The notes beneath the pieces are model-generated. The model was not told where the DNA came from. It was given only the letters and a program-made list of their open reading frames with translations, and did no database searches. A DNA stretch of 14,230 nucleotides from JAPLDA01 sp043783155 (GTDB lineage Bacteria; Bacteroidota; Bacteroidia; AKYH767-A; 2013-40CM-41-45), in assembly GCA_043783155.1 (NCBI GenBank), contig JAYVZS010000052.1, positions 1 through 14,230 of the forward strand, given 5' to 3'. Within the stretch, counting starts at the first letter, position 1. Every line of letters begins with the position of its first letter. This document shows, one piece after another, positions 1 to 8,356 of this stretch. A program made the position numbers and the translations under genes.

Positions 1-3000
1 CTACGTAACGGGGTTCCGTCTTCTCATCCATCACTTGGATCAGCAGCAACTTATCAGTGGCAGATCAGTAACGATAGTATAGTATGGAATTCTATTCCGG
101 CTCCAGGTGGAACACAACAAAATCTTTCCGGCGTTACAATAGGATCATTGTACACAAAAACCTTCTTCAGGAGAATTATTGGTGGGGACGCCTGTATTTT
201 AGCGGGTGTTGCTAACCAGGTTATAACAGTTGATTTTCCTCACAGTACAGCAAATATTTCAATTTGCGAGGGAGGCAGTTATACACCTCCTGGAGGAATT
301 GAAATGACTGAAACCGGAACCCAGGTTACTATGGTAAAAAATGCCGCGAATTGCGACAGTTCAATTACAACTAACCTAACTGTTAAACCAAAAACTACAT
401 CGAGCCAGACAGTAACCGCCTGTGAACACTATTTGTGGAATGGGGTTGACTATACAACATCCGGAGATAGATCAATTACAGTTCCAAATGCTGATCTATG
501 CGACTCAACTGCGACATTGCACCTCACTATTACCCACACAAGCACTTCAACTGCATCGGCAACAGCCTGTGATAGTTATACCTGGTCTGCAAATGGACAG
601 ACGTATACTGAATCAGGAACATATACTGCTACTTCATTAAATGCCGGAGGATGTGCTCATACTTCTACCTTAGAACTGACTGTGAATTACAGCTCAAGTT
701 CAACAGAGTCAGCAACAGCCTGCGATAGTTATACATGGACGGTAAATGGTCTGACCTATACTCAATCAGGAACCTACACTTCCAGTTCAACAAATGCAGG
801 AGGATGTCCTCATACATGTAACCTAACCCTGACAATTAATCAAAGTTCAACCTCAACTTCTTCAGCAACTGCGTGTGATAGTTATACCTGGGCAACAAAT
901 GGTCAGACGTATACTGAATCCGGAACTTATACTTCAACTTCTGTGAATGCCTCTGGTTGTACCCGTTCAAGTACATTAAACCTGACCATCAATAACAGTT
1001 CAACATCATCCGCATCGGCAACAGCTTGCAACAGTTACACATGGACTGCAAACGGTCATACCTATACGGCATCAGGAACTTATACAACAACTTCGCTGAA
1101 TGCCTCGGGATGTATACTCACAAAAACACTGAACCTCACAATCAATCATAGTACAAGTTCATCAGAATCAGCTACTGCATGCGACAGTTATACCTGGGCG
1201 GTCAACAATCAAACCTATACTTCTTCGGGTACACATACCTCGACTTCATTAAATGCTGCGGGATGTACGCATACTATTACACTTAACCTGACGATCAATC
1301 ACGCAAGTTCACAAACGGAATCCAACGTTTCAGGTTGCGACAGTTATGATCTCCCTTGGGACGGAGCGGTAACTTCTTCTGATGATTATTCACATACATA
1401 CTATAACATCAATGGTTGTGATAGCACAGTCATATTACATGTAACCATCAATCCAAGTTACAATATTACAGCTGATGCAGTAATCGCATGTGACAGTTAC
1501 ACATTACCATGGGAACCTGAAACACTGGCTACAGCGACAGGTGATTACAGCCATCATTACAATTCAATAAAAAATTGTGACAGCCTTGTGACGATTCACG
1601 TTACGATCAATCACAGCAATGTACCTACAGAATATTCTGTAATAAGATGCAACAGCTACAATCTTCCTTGGGACGGACCAGTGACCGCATCCGGTAACTA
1701 TCCTCACACCTATCATAATATCAGTGGTTGTGACAGTTTGGTAACCGCTCATGTAACTATTCATTACAGCAGTATCCCGACAGAATTTTCTATTACAAAA
1801 TGTGATAGTTATGACTTGCCCTGGGGCGGAACAGCAACTACAACGGATGATTACTCGAATACATATACAAACATCAGCGGTTGCGACAGTATTGTAACAG
1901 CTCACGTAACAATTAATCAAAGTTATAACCCAATTATTCCGGCTGCTATTTGTCAGAATGATAGTTATTCATTGCCGTGGGGCGGCAGCGCAAATACAGC
2001 TGACGATTATACGTATGTTTATACCTCTGCGGGCGGCTGCGACAGTACTGTCACAATTCGCCTTACTGTAAATCCATTGCCGAATATCAACTTAACAATT
2101 GACGCTTCGCTTGATTGTAATACTGGCCTTGCACAATTGAGTGGTTCGTCTTCTACTTCAGGAGCAACCTTACTTTGGGTAGCAACCAATGGCGGACATA
2201 TACAATCAGGTGAAACAACAGGCACACCTGTCGTTAATGCTGCCGGAACATATACATTAACCGTTACAGATCCTGTAACAGGATGTCATGTTTCTGATGT
2301 AACCCTCGTTACTCCATGTGAACAAATTCCGAATTGCCTGATTTACGGAGATACTCTTATTTGTCAGGGTCAGTCAACCACACTTTGTGCTGCTGCGGGA
2401 TATACAAGTTACTACTGGAGTACAGGTGCGACTTGCCGTTGCATTACTGTAAACTGTGCCGGAAATTATTGTGTAACTGTAACAACAGCCGGAGGAGGTA
2501 ATATCAGTTGCTGCCAGCATGTAACTGTGATTCCTAAACCCAGTTGCAACATTTCAGGTAACACTTCTATTTGTGAAGGCCAGTCAACTACCCTTTCTGC
2601 ACCTTTAGGGGCAGGAACTTACCATTGGAATACCGGAGCAACCACGCGATCAATTACTGTAAGTTCCGCGGGAATATATTGCGTTACTGTTACTAATGCT
2701 AATGGTTGCGCCAGTTCTTGCAGTGTATGTGTGAGGTCTTACCCAGCACCGGTCTGTTCAATTTCCGGCAACTCTACTATTTGCCCGGGACAATTAACTT
2801 CGTTGTGTGCTCCTTCAAGTTGCGGAAGCTATTTGTGGAGTACTGGAGCAACCACAAGATGCATTACGATAAATGCAGGTGGTACTTACATCGTAACCGT
2901 AACAAACAACAATGGTTGTTCAAGTTCATGCAGCAAGACTATTACCGTTAATCAGCCACTGTCATGCAACATCACAGGTTGTGATAACTCTATCTGCCAG

Positions 3001-6000
3001 GGACAAACTGTTAGTCTTTGCGCCCCTTCAGGATGTGTTTCCTACCTATGGAGTACTGGAGCTACAACACGTTGTATTAATGTAACAACAGCAGGTACTT
3101 TTAGTGTTACTATTACGAATAACAGCGGATGTATATCCACATGCAGTAAAACAATCATAGTCAGTCAGCCGCCTTCATGCAACATTTCAGGTTGTGATAA
3201 TTCAATCTGCCAGGGACAAACAGCACATATCAATGCACCTGCAGGATACGATTCTTACCTGTGGAGTACCGGTGCAACTACACGTGGCATCGATGTAACA
3301 TCAGCAGGAACTTACACAGTAACTGTTACCAACAGCAGCGGATGCTCAAGTTCATGCAGTAAAACAATTACAGTAAGCCAGCCCCCTTTATGTAGTATTT
3401 CAGGTTGTGACCATGCACTTTGCGAGGGACAATCAGACAACATAAGCGCACCTTCAGGATACGCATCGTATGCATGGAGTACGGGTGCCACTACCCGCAC
3501 CATTAGTGTATCGACGGCTGGTACCTATTCAGTTACTGTTACGAATCAGAGCGGATGCTCCAGTTCATGCAGCAAGACAATTACCGTAAATCCATTGCCT
3601 TCATGCAGTATACTTGGCAGCGGCACCATTGTCTGCCAGGGGCAGCCTGCAGACTTCTGCGCTGTTGCTGGTTATAGTTCATACCTGTGGAATACAGGAG
3701 CCACTTCTCAGTGTATTAGTTTGTCATTAGCAGGAACATATTCAGTAACAGTTACGAACAGTAACGGATGTATCAGCAATTGCATCCAGACCATTACTGC
3801 TGCTGAACCTCCTTCATGCATCATCACCGGTGGCGATGACCCGATCTGCTATGGAGAAACAGCAAACATCAGTGCGCAAGCAGGATACGATGGATATTTG
3901 TGGAGCACGGGTGCAACGACTAACAACATCAACGTGTCTTCTGCGGGTACATATACCGTAACCGTTACAAACAGCAACGGATGTACAAGCACATGCAGTA
4001 AAACAATTACTATAAGCCCGCTTCCTCTATGCAGCATTTCAGGATGTGAACAAGAACTCTGTTCCGGACAAACCGATCACCTGAGTGCACCTGTCGGATA
4101 CGACTCTTATGCATGGAGCACCGGAGCTACAACACGTAGTATCAATGTGTCTTCAGCAGGAACATATACTGTTACAGTTACCAATAGCAACGGATGTTCA
4201 AGTACATGCAATAAAACAATTACAGTAAGTGAACCTCCATCATGCAACATTACAGGTTGCGATCACTCACTCTGCCAGGGACAATCTGAACAGATAAGTG
4301 CTCCTGCAGGATATGTATCTTATTTATGGAATACAGGTGCAACTACACGCAGTATTACTGTTTCTTCAGCGGGAACTTATTCAGTAACTGTTATGAACAG
4401 CAGCGGATGCACGAGCACCTGCAGCAAGAATATTACGATGGCTTCATTGCCTTCATGTAATGTCGCAGGTTGTGATCACGAACTCTGCCCAGGTCAATCT
4501 GAAAACATAAGTGCTCCTGTCGGATACGATTCTTACGCATGGAGTACTGGAGCAACAACACGCAATATCAGTGTTTCTGCAGCAGGTACTTATACAGTAA
4601 CCGTAACGAACAGTAATGGTTGTACAAGCACATGCAGCAAAACGATTACTATGAGCCAACTTCCATCCTGCAATATCCTTGGAAATGGAACAGTTATTTG
4701 CCAGGGACAACCAGCTAGTTTCTGTGCACAGTCAGGATATGCATCATACCAGTGGAGTACGGGTGCTACGTCACGGTGTATAAATATATCACTGGCCGGA
4801 ACATACTTGGTAACAGTTACCAGCGATCACGGATGTACAAGCACATGCAGCCAGACAATCACGGCGGCAGAACCTCCGTCATGTGAAATCAGCGGTTGCG
4901 GAAATTCAATTTGCCAGGGACAATTGGTGAACCTTCATGCAGCTGCCGGATATGCATCTTATTTGTGGAGTACCGGAGCGACTACCCGCGGCATCACTGT
5001 AAGCACTGCAGGTACTTATACCGTAACGGTCACTAACAGCAACGGATGTTCAAGTTCATGCAGTAAAACAATCACCGTGAGTACAACACCGGTATGCAAC
5101 ATATCAGGTGATGCCTCCATTTGTCATGGATCTTCAACAGTGCTATCAGCACCTGCAGGTCTTGCCGGATACCTCTGGAATAATGGAGCAACTACACGTT
5201 CTATCACTGTAAATTGCGCAGGAACCTATACTGTAACCGTTACGAACAGCAGTGGCTGTTCAAGTACATGTAGCAAAACTGTAACCGTAACAACTTCTCC
5301 AAGCAGTGCTATTTGCGGTGATCATTCAATCTGCCAGGGACAGTCAACTACTCTGTGCGCGCCTGCCGGTTGCGTAAGCTATTATTGGAACACAGGAGCA
5401 ACCACGCGTTGCATCAATGCACATTGTGCAGGAACATATAGTGTTACCGTAACCAATGCAGCAGGATGCTCCAGCACAAGCAGTATCTGTGTAACAGTTA
5501 GCGCTCCTCCGAGCAGTGTAATCTGTGGTGATCTTTTGATTTGTCAGGGACATTCGACGACTCTTTGTGCACCTGCAGGTTGCGCCAGCTATCATTGGAG
5601 CAACGGTGCAAATACCCGATGCATCAATGTAACATGTGCAGGAACTTATAGTGTTACTGTAACAAATACAGCAGGTTGCTCAAGCACCAGTCATGTATGT
5701 GTAACAGTAAGCCCGGCACCTAACAGTAACATTTGCGGCAATCATTCTATCTGCCAGGGACAGTCAACAACTCTTTGTGCGTCTGCCGGTTGCGTAAGCT
5801 ATCATTGGAACACCGGTGCACATACCCGTTGTATAAATGTACATTCTGGAGGAACATATAGCGTTACTGTTACCAATGCAGCAGGCTGTTCAAGCACAAG
5901 CAGCATTTGTGTAACCGTAAGTGCTCCTCCAAGCAGCACTATTACAGGTGACCTAAGCATATGCCAGGGGCAGTCAACTATACTCTCTGCCCCTCCAGGT

Positions 6001-6708
6001 GGTGCCAGCTATCATTGGAATACCGGAGCAACTACACGACACATCCAAGTACATTGCGCGGGAACATATAGCGTTACAGCTACAAATTCCGCAGGATGCT
6101 CAAGCACCAGCCATGTTTGCGTAACATTGAGTGCTCCTCCAAGCAGTACTATTTCCGGTAACACCCATATCAGCTTCAGACAATGTTCAATCTTATGCGC
6201 TCCTGACGGTTGTGTAAGTTACCTATGGAATACTGGTGCAACTACACGGTGTATCATCATTTCAAGCCCGGGAATATATAGTGTTACCGTTACAAATGCA
6301 AGTGGCTGTTACAGTACAAGCAGCGTTTGTGTAACACGTCCTGGCTGTCATGATGACGGAGATGATGATAGCGATAATGATCACCATCACTCATCTCACG
6401 GAAGTTATGATTCAAGACATGCTTCCCCGGTACACAACGCTGCATCGATTGAAGCAATTGCGTATCCGAATCCATTCAATTCGACGACTACCATTCAATT
6501 CCGTAATACCGGAGAGAAAGTTAAAATAGTTGTTGAAATATATAACTTAGATGGTGCGAAAATTGCTGAACTGTTCGTTGCAGAAGCAGAAACAAATGAA
6601 CTCTATAAAGTGGAATGGAATGCCGGTACACTTCCAAACGGACTTTACATGTATCGCATTGTTTGCGGAGATAAAGTTGTAACAGGAAGATTAATTCTTG
6701 ACAAGTAA
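1..6708 (+). CDS. Giant T9SS-exported, multi-repeat surface adhesin-like protein (5' partial)
   Basis: This is the 3' part of a giant secreted repeat protein; 2235 residues are visible. The frame is open from base 1, and bases 1-237 already encode an Ig-like domain (YQWQ, then a Phe/Arg-rich strand and a G-x-A-C turn). The TTG at 148 lies inside this domain, so the true start is upstream of the window. Domain order: Ig-like (1-237); seven 49-51-residue repeats (238-1302); five LPW-type repeats (1303-2076); one Ig-like linker domain (2077-2334); nineteen 70/71-residue Cys-rich repeats (2335-6339); an Asp/His-rich linker (6349-6438); a type A T9SS sorting domain with YPNPF (6448-6705). The sequence is very rich in Ser, Thr, Gly, Asn and Cys and has no catalytic motif. 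In Bacteroidota such proteins cross the outer membrane by T9SS, lose the C-terminal domain and stay on the surface or are released. A role in adhesion or as a surface filament is inference. Repeats with the same protein sequence use different synonymous codons, so the array is not freshly amplified. No close named homologue is recognised. Confidence 0.93.
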   Translation, partial: LRNGVPSSHPSLGSAATYQWQISNDSIVWNSIPAPGGTQQNLSGVTIGSLYTKTFFRRIIGGDACILAGVANQVITVDFPHSTANISICEGGSYTPPGGIEMTETGTQVTMVKNAANCDSSITTNLTVKPKTTSSQTVTACEHYLWNGVDYTTSGDRSITVPNADLCDSTATLHLTITHTSTSTASATACDSYTWSANGQTYTESGTYTATSLNAGGCAHTSTLELTVNYSSSSTESATACDSYTWTVNGLTYTQSGTYTSSSTNAGGCPHTCNLTLTINQSSTSTSSATACDSYTWATNGQTYTESGTYTSTSVNASGCTRSSTLNLTINNSSTSSASATACNSYTWTANGHTYTASGTYTTTSLNASGCILTKTLNLTINHSTSSSESATACDSYTWAVNNQTYTSSGTHTSTSLNAAGCTHTITLNLTINHASSQTESNVSGCDSYDLPWDGAVTSSDDYSHTYYNINGCDSTVILHVTINPSYNITADAVIACDSYTLPWEPETLATATGDYSHHYNSIKNCDSLVTIHVTINHSNVPTEYSVIRCNSYNLPWDGPVTASGNYPHTYHNISGCDSLVTAHVTIHYSSIPTEFSITKCDSYDLPWGGTATTTDDYSNTYTNISGCDSIVTAHVTINQSYNPIIPAAICQNDSYSLPWGGSANTADDYTYVYTSAGGCDSTVTIRLTVNPLPNINLTIDASLDCNTGLAQLSGSSSTSGATLLWVATNGGHIQSGETTGTPVVNAAGTYTLTVTDPVTGCHVSDVTLVTPCEQIPNCLIYGDTLICQGQSTTLCAAAGYTSYYWSTGATCRCITVNCAGNYCVTVTTAGGGNISCCQHVTVIPKPSCNISGNTSICEGQSTTLSAPLGAGTYHWNTGATTRSITVSSAGIYCVTVTNANGCASSCSVCVRSYPAPVCSISGNSTICPGQLTSLCAPSSCGSYLWSTGATTRCITINAGGTYIVTVTNNNGCSSSCSKTITVNQPLSCNITGCDNSICQGQTVSLCAPSGCVSYLWSTGATTRCINVTTAGTFSVTITNNSGCISTCSKTIIVSQPPSCNISGCDNSICQGQTAHINAPAGYDSYLWSTGATTRGIDVTSAGTYTVTVTNSSGCSSSCSKTITVSQPPLCSISGCDHALCEGQSDNISAPSGYASYAWSTGATTRTISVSTAGTYSVTVTNQSGCSSSCSKTITVNPLPSCSILGSGTIVCQGQPADFCAVAGYSSYLWNTGATSQCISLSLAGTYSVTVTNSNGCISNCIQTITAAEPPSCIITGGDDPICYGETANISAQAGYDGYLWSTGATTNNINVSSAGTYTVTVTNSNGCTSTCSKTITISPLPLCSISGCEQELCSGQTDHLSAPVGYDSYAWSTGATTRSINVSSAGTYTVTVTNSNGCSSTCNKTITVSEPPSCNITGCDHSLCQGQSEQISAPAGYVSYLWNTGATTRSITVSSAGTYSVTVMNSSGCTSTCSKNITMASLPSCNVAGCDHELCPGQSENISAPVGYDSYAWSTGATTRNISVSAAGTYTVTVTNSNGCTSTCSKTITMSQLPSCNILGNGTVICQGQPASFCAQSGYASYQWSTGATSRCINISLAGTYLVTVTSDHGCTSTCSQTITAAEPPSCEISGCGNSICQGQLVNLHAAAGYASYLWSTGATTRGITVSTAGTYTVTVTNSNGCSSSCSKTITVSTTPVCNISGDASICHGSSTVLSAPAGLAGYLWNNGATTRSITVNCAGTYTVTVTNSSGCSSTCSKTVTVTTSPSSAICGDHSICQGQSTTLCAPAGCVSYYWNTGATTRCINAHCAGTYSVTVTNAAGCSSTSSICVTVSAPPSSVICGDLLICQGHSTTLCAPAGCASYHWSNGANTRCINVTCAGTYSVTVTNTAGCSSTSHVCVTVSPAPNSNICGNHSICQGQSTTLCASAGCVSYHWNTGAHTRCINVHSGGTYSVTVTNAAGCSSTSSICVTVSAPPSSTITGDLSICQGQSTILSAPPGGASYHWNTGATTRHIQVHCAGTYSVTATNSAGCSSTSHVCVTLSAPPSSTISGNTHISFRQCSILCAPDGCVSYLWNTGATTRCIIISSPGIYSVTVTNASGCYSTSSVCVTRPGCHDDGDDDSDNDHHHSSHGSYDSRHASPVHNAASIEAIAYPNPFNSTTTIQFRNTGEKVKIVVEIYNLDGAKIAELFVAEAETNELYKVEWNAGTLPNGLYMYRIVCGDKVVTGRLILDK
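238..1302 (+). repeat. Block A: seven tandem repeats of about 51 residues (153-bp period)
   Basis: Units are 238-390, 391-537, 538-690, 691-843, 844-996, 997-1149 and 1150-1302. Six are exactly 153 bp and one (391-537) is 147 bp. The five from 538 onward share SATAC(D/N)SYTW, then NGxTYTxSGTYT, then a GC about ten residues later, and end in LxLTIN. The first two units are diverged (ICEGGSYTPP and ACEHYLW) but keep the Cys, the aromatic core and the CDS-x-x-x-x-LT ending. Each unit has two strongly conserved cysteines (AC and GC), probably one disulfide per module. This repeat type is known from large secreted Bacteroidota proteins; no function is assigned. Confidence 0.9.
1303..2076 (+). repeat. 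Block B: five LPW-type repeats of 51-53 residues
   Basis: Units are 1303-1455, 1456-1614, 1615-1767, 1768-1920 and 1921-2076 (51, 53, 51, 51 and 52 residues). The core is C(D/N)SYxLPW, then a G/E-rich turn, then a DDYSxxY-like strand, then GCDSxVTxHVTIN. The register (Cys, SY, Trp, GC, LT/VTIN end) is the same as in block A, so A and B are probably subfamilies of one beta module, B having LPW where A has TW. The last unit has an inserted residue (CQNDSY). Two conserved Cys per unit again suggest one internal disulfide. Confidence 0.87.
2335..6339 (+). repeat. Block C: nineteen tandem Cys-rich Ig/PKD-like repeats of 70 or 71 residues
   Basis: Unit starts: 2335, 2545, 2755 (70 aa); 2965, 3178, 3391, 3604, 3817, 4030, 4243, 4456, 4669, 4882 (71 aa); 5095, 5305, 5515, 5725, 5935, 6145 (70 aa, the last merging into the linker). 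The pattern is C-x-I-x-G, (I/L)CxGQ, a B-strand ending SAP or LCAP, SYxW(S/N)TGATTR, (I/V)xV, then AGTYxVTVTN, GCxSxC and a TITV end with PPS linkers. This is the WSTGATT / GTYTVTVT Ig/PKD-like family common in secreted Bacteroidota proteins. The last repeat has lost the otherwise constant ICxGQ cysteine (SFRQ instead). Cysteine content differs between units in a paired manner (see findings). Confidence 0.92.
6349..6438 (+). other. Asp/His-rich linker between repeat array and sorting domain
   Basis: This part of the giant gene encodes an acidic stretch (DDGDDDSDND) followed by HHH and further scattered His, Ser and Asp up to the start of the sorting domain. Its composition differs sharply from the Ser/Thr/Gly-rich repeats on its left. 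It could be a flexible spacer or a divalent metal-binding segment; nothing in the sequence decides between these. Confidence 0.75.
6448..6705 (+). other. Type A T9SS C-terminal sorting domain of the giant protein
   Basis: About 86 residues with the typical order: AYPNPFNS at the start (YPNPF at 6463-6477), a TTIQF strand, VEIYNLDGAKI, a Glu-rich turn, W-N-A-G-x-LPNGLYMYRI, and a final basic strand ending LILDK at the stop. In T9SS substrates this domain directs translocation across the outer membrane and is removed by the PorU sortase. This is established for the family and not shown here directly. Confidence 0.92.
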
Positions 6709-6723
6709 AAATAAATTCATCTG

Positions 6724-6764
6724 AAATAAAAAACCCTTCCTGAACAGCGGAGGGTTTTTTATTT
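6724..6764. terminator. Bidirectional Rho-independent terminator between convergent genes
   Basis: A perfect 14-bp stem, aaataaaaaaccct (6724-6737) against agggttttttattt (6751-6764), with a 13-nt loop whose CC/GG can extend it by 2 bp past a bulged T. The A/T-rich outer stem gives a U-tract in either direction. It lies 15 bp after the giant gene's stop and about 54 bp after the stop of the opposing barrel gene, so it can serve both. Confidence 0.88.
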
Positions 6765-6817
6765 TTAATAAAGCTTCCGAAAGGGTCTTGCTCATCAAGA
6801 AAAGAAAAGACACAACA

Positions 6818-8356
6818 TCATTTGATTGAATACAACACTCCAAGAACGAGACCGGTAGCATAGTACTTCTGATTCACATCGTATTCATTCTTAAAGATCG
6901 AACCGAGATTTGCTTTGAACTGCGGACGAGCCACCAGGTTGAAATGCTCATTCATCCGGTAAAATAAATCCAGGCTAAATCTGCCGTTGACTATAAACCT
7001 GTTTGTTGACTTGATTTCAGAAAGCGCTTCCACTCCAGTCAAATCTTTTGACAGGTAATATCCTTTTTCAGTGACAAGTAATGCCGGTGAAATGCCCACA
7101 GTAATACCAATGCCAACTTTACTTCGAGAAAAACGGTAACTAAATTCAACAGGGATCTCTATGTAATAAAATTTGCTGACGCCATTTACGGACAACACCT
7201 GCTTATCGTATGTACGTTGATTAACTGTATCAATATGCGAAACAAAAACAGTGTCCGTTACCTGGTGAAGATTAAAGTACTGGTTGCCGATTATATACAA
7301 CGTATCAGTAACTGTTCTGTAATACAATTGATTGTTTCCGTGTTCCACGAGATTCTTCTTGTTGAGATAGGGCACATATATATTTTTCTCTCCCCATCCT
7401 GAATATTCCATTCCAATACTAACTGAAAAATTTTTCACACTATACATCATTGAAGCTCCGACTGAAGCTGCAATAATTCCCTCTTCTTCGTTTTTCCTGC
7501 GGGTTATATAATCAGGAAAGTGATTAGACGAAATCGTTTTTGAAACATACCCTGCTGAACCATACACCATCAAACTAAGATTCGATTTGTTTACCGGCAA
7601 TGTGATATTTTTATTTCCTCCCGGGTAATTCTCAACAACATTCTGATCCGTAACAGAAAATGAAACATGGTCGACATGAATCAAATTCATCGCCATAACA
7701 TTAAGAGTGTTTTGCTGAGTTTCCAACCTGCCCTTTTCAATGTTTGCAAAAGCAGGGTGCTCCGCTAAAGTTGCAGGTGATGTTTCCGCAGCAGTTTTTT
7801 CCGGAACGGTCTCGTCAGCGTTTTGCGAGTGAATATTTAATTTAGCCGGATTAACAAATAATCCGGTTCGACTATTTTCTTTCGATCCAGGTTTATAATG
7901 ATTCAAATCCTTCTCTTGATTTTTCATGACCGGTACTTTGTTTTCACGAACTATCTTCTTCTCTATTTTATTTTTTTTAATAGGTGCGTTATCCGCTGCC
8001 TTAAATCCACCGGTTTGATTCTCATTTTTGTCAATGGTGTTATTTTTTAATTCACTCCGTTCAACATTCGTTTTCTTATCAGCCATGTTTGTATTTACCG
8101 ATGTACTGCCATTTTCCCGCGGCACGTTCGATTCTGTTACAAGATGCCTGTCACCTGTATTTTTATACACAGAAGAAACCGATGATGAATAATGATTCAT
8201 CACAATGGTAGTGCTGACGATTACTGCACCAATACCAAGCAGTAAGAGCGACCACTTAACAGCTCTCTTTCTTTTGAAATGCCTGTCGAGCATCTTCTCT
8301 GCCTTCAGCCACGATTGTTCAGGTTTCAGATCACCTGGTTGTCTTGAGTCTATCAT
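6818..8356 (-). CDS. Inner-membrane-anchored protein with C-terminal beta-barrel-like domain, partner of ECF sigma factor
   Basis: 512 residues in three parts. Residues 1-33 are cytoplasmic and basic (W-L-K-A-E-K-M-L-D, ending FKRKR). Residues 34-53 are one transmembrane helix (SLLLLGIGAVIV). Residues 54 to about 230 are a polar Lys/Asn/Glu/Thr-rich linker. The remaining ~280 residues have alternating beta strands as in the porin-like OMP_b-brl family of Bacteroidota: GSAGYVSK, VSIGMEYSGW, YYIEIPVEFSYRF, VGIGITVGISP and a final GLVLGVLYSI strand at the C-terminus. The ATG overlaps the stop of the sigma gene by 4 bp (ATGA, 8353-8356), so the two are translationally coupled. By position and topology it is probably the sigma factor's membrane regulator. 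No recognisable anti-sigma (FecR, RskA/ASD) motif was seen, so that role is inference. How one chain with an inner-membrane helix could also insert a barrel in the outer membrane is unclear. Confidence 0.82.
   Translation of the reverse strand: MIDSRQPGDLKPEQSWLKAEKMLDRHFKRKRAVKWSLLLLGIGAVIVSTTIVMNHYSSSVSSVYKNTGDRHLVTESNVPRENGSTSVNTNMADKKTNVERSELKNNTIDKNENQTGGFKAADNAPIKKNKIEKKIVRENKVPVMKNQEKDLNHYKPGSKENSRTGLFVNPAKLNIHSQNADETVPEKTAAETSPATLAEHPAFANIEKGRLETQQNTLNVMAMNLIHVDHVSFSVTDQNVVENYPGGNKNITLPVNKSNLSLMVYGSAGYVSKTISSNHFPDYITRRKNEEEGIIAASVGASMMYSVKNFSVSIGMEYSGWGEKNIYVPYLNKKNLVEHGNNQLYYRTVTDTLYIIGNQYFNLHQVTDTVFVSHIDTVNQRTYDKQVLSVNGVSKFYYIEIPVEFSYRFSRSKVGIGITVGISPALLVTEKGYYLSKDLTGVEALSEIKSTNRFIVNGRFSLDLFYRMNEHFNLVARPQFKANLGSIFKNEYDVNQKYYATGLVLGVLYSIK

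Noticed and set aside
1564..5595. Several antisense reading frames of 60-118 codons under the repeat array
   Set aside because: Their Cys/Thr/Val-rich sequences mirror the repeats on the + strand, with no independent domain or start signal.
238..6339. CRISPR-like regular spacing
   Set aside because: The 153- and 210/213-bp periods are in-frame protein repeats with diverged codons, not short identical repeats with unique spacers.
148..6708. TTG at 148 as the start of the giant gene
   Set aside because: It lies inside an Ig-like domain that is open to base 1, and no signal peptide follows it.
1..6708. Naming the giant protein SprB or another gliding motility adhesin
   Set aside because: Repeat type and T9SS export are compatible, but SprB uses a type B sorting domain and no gliding (gld/spr) genes are nearby.
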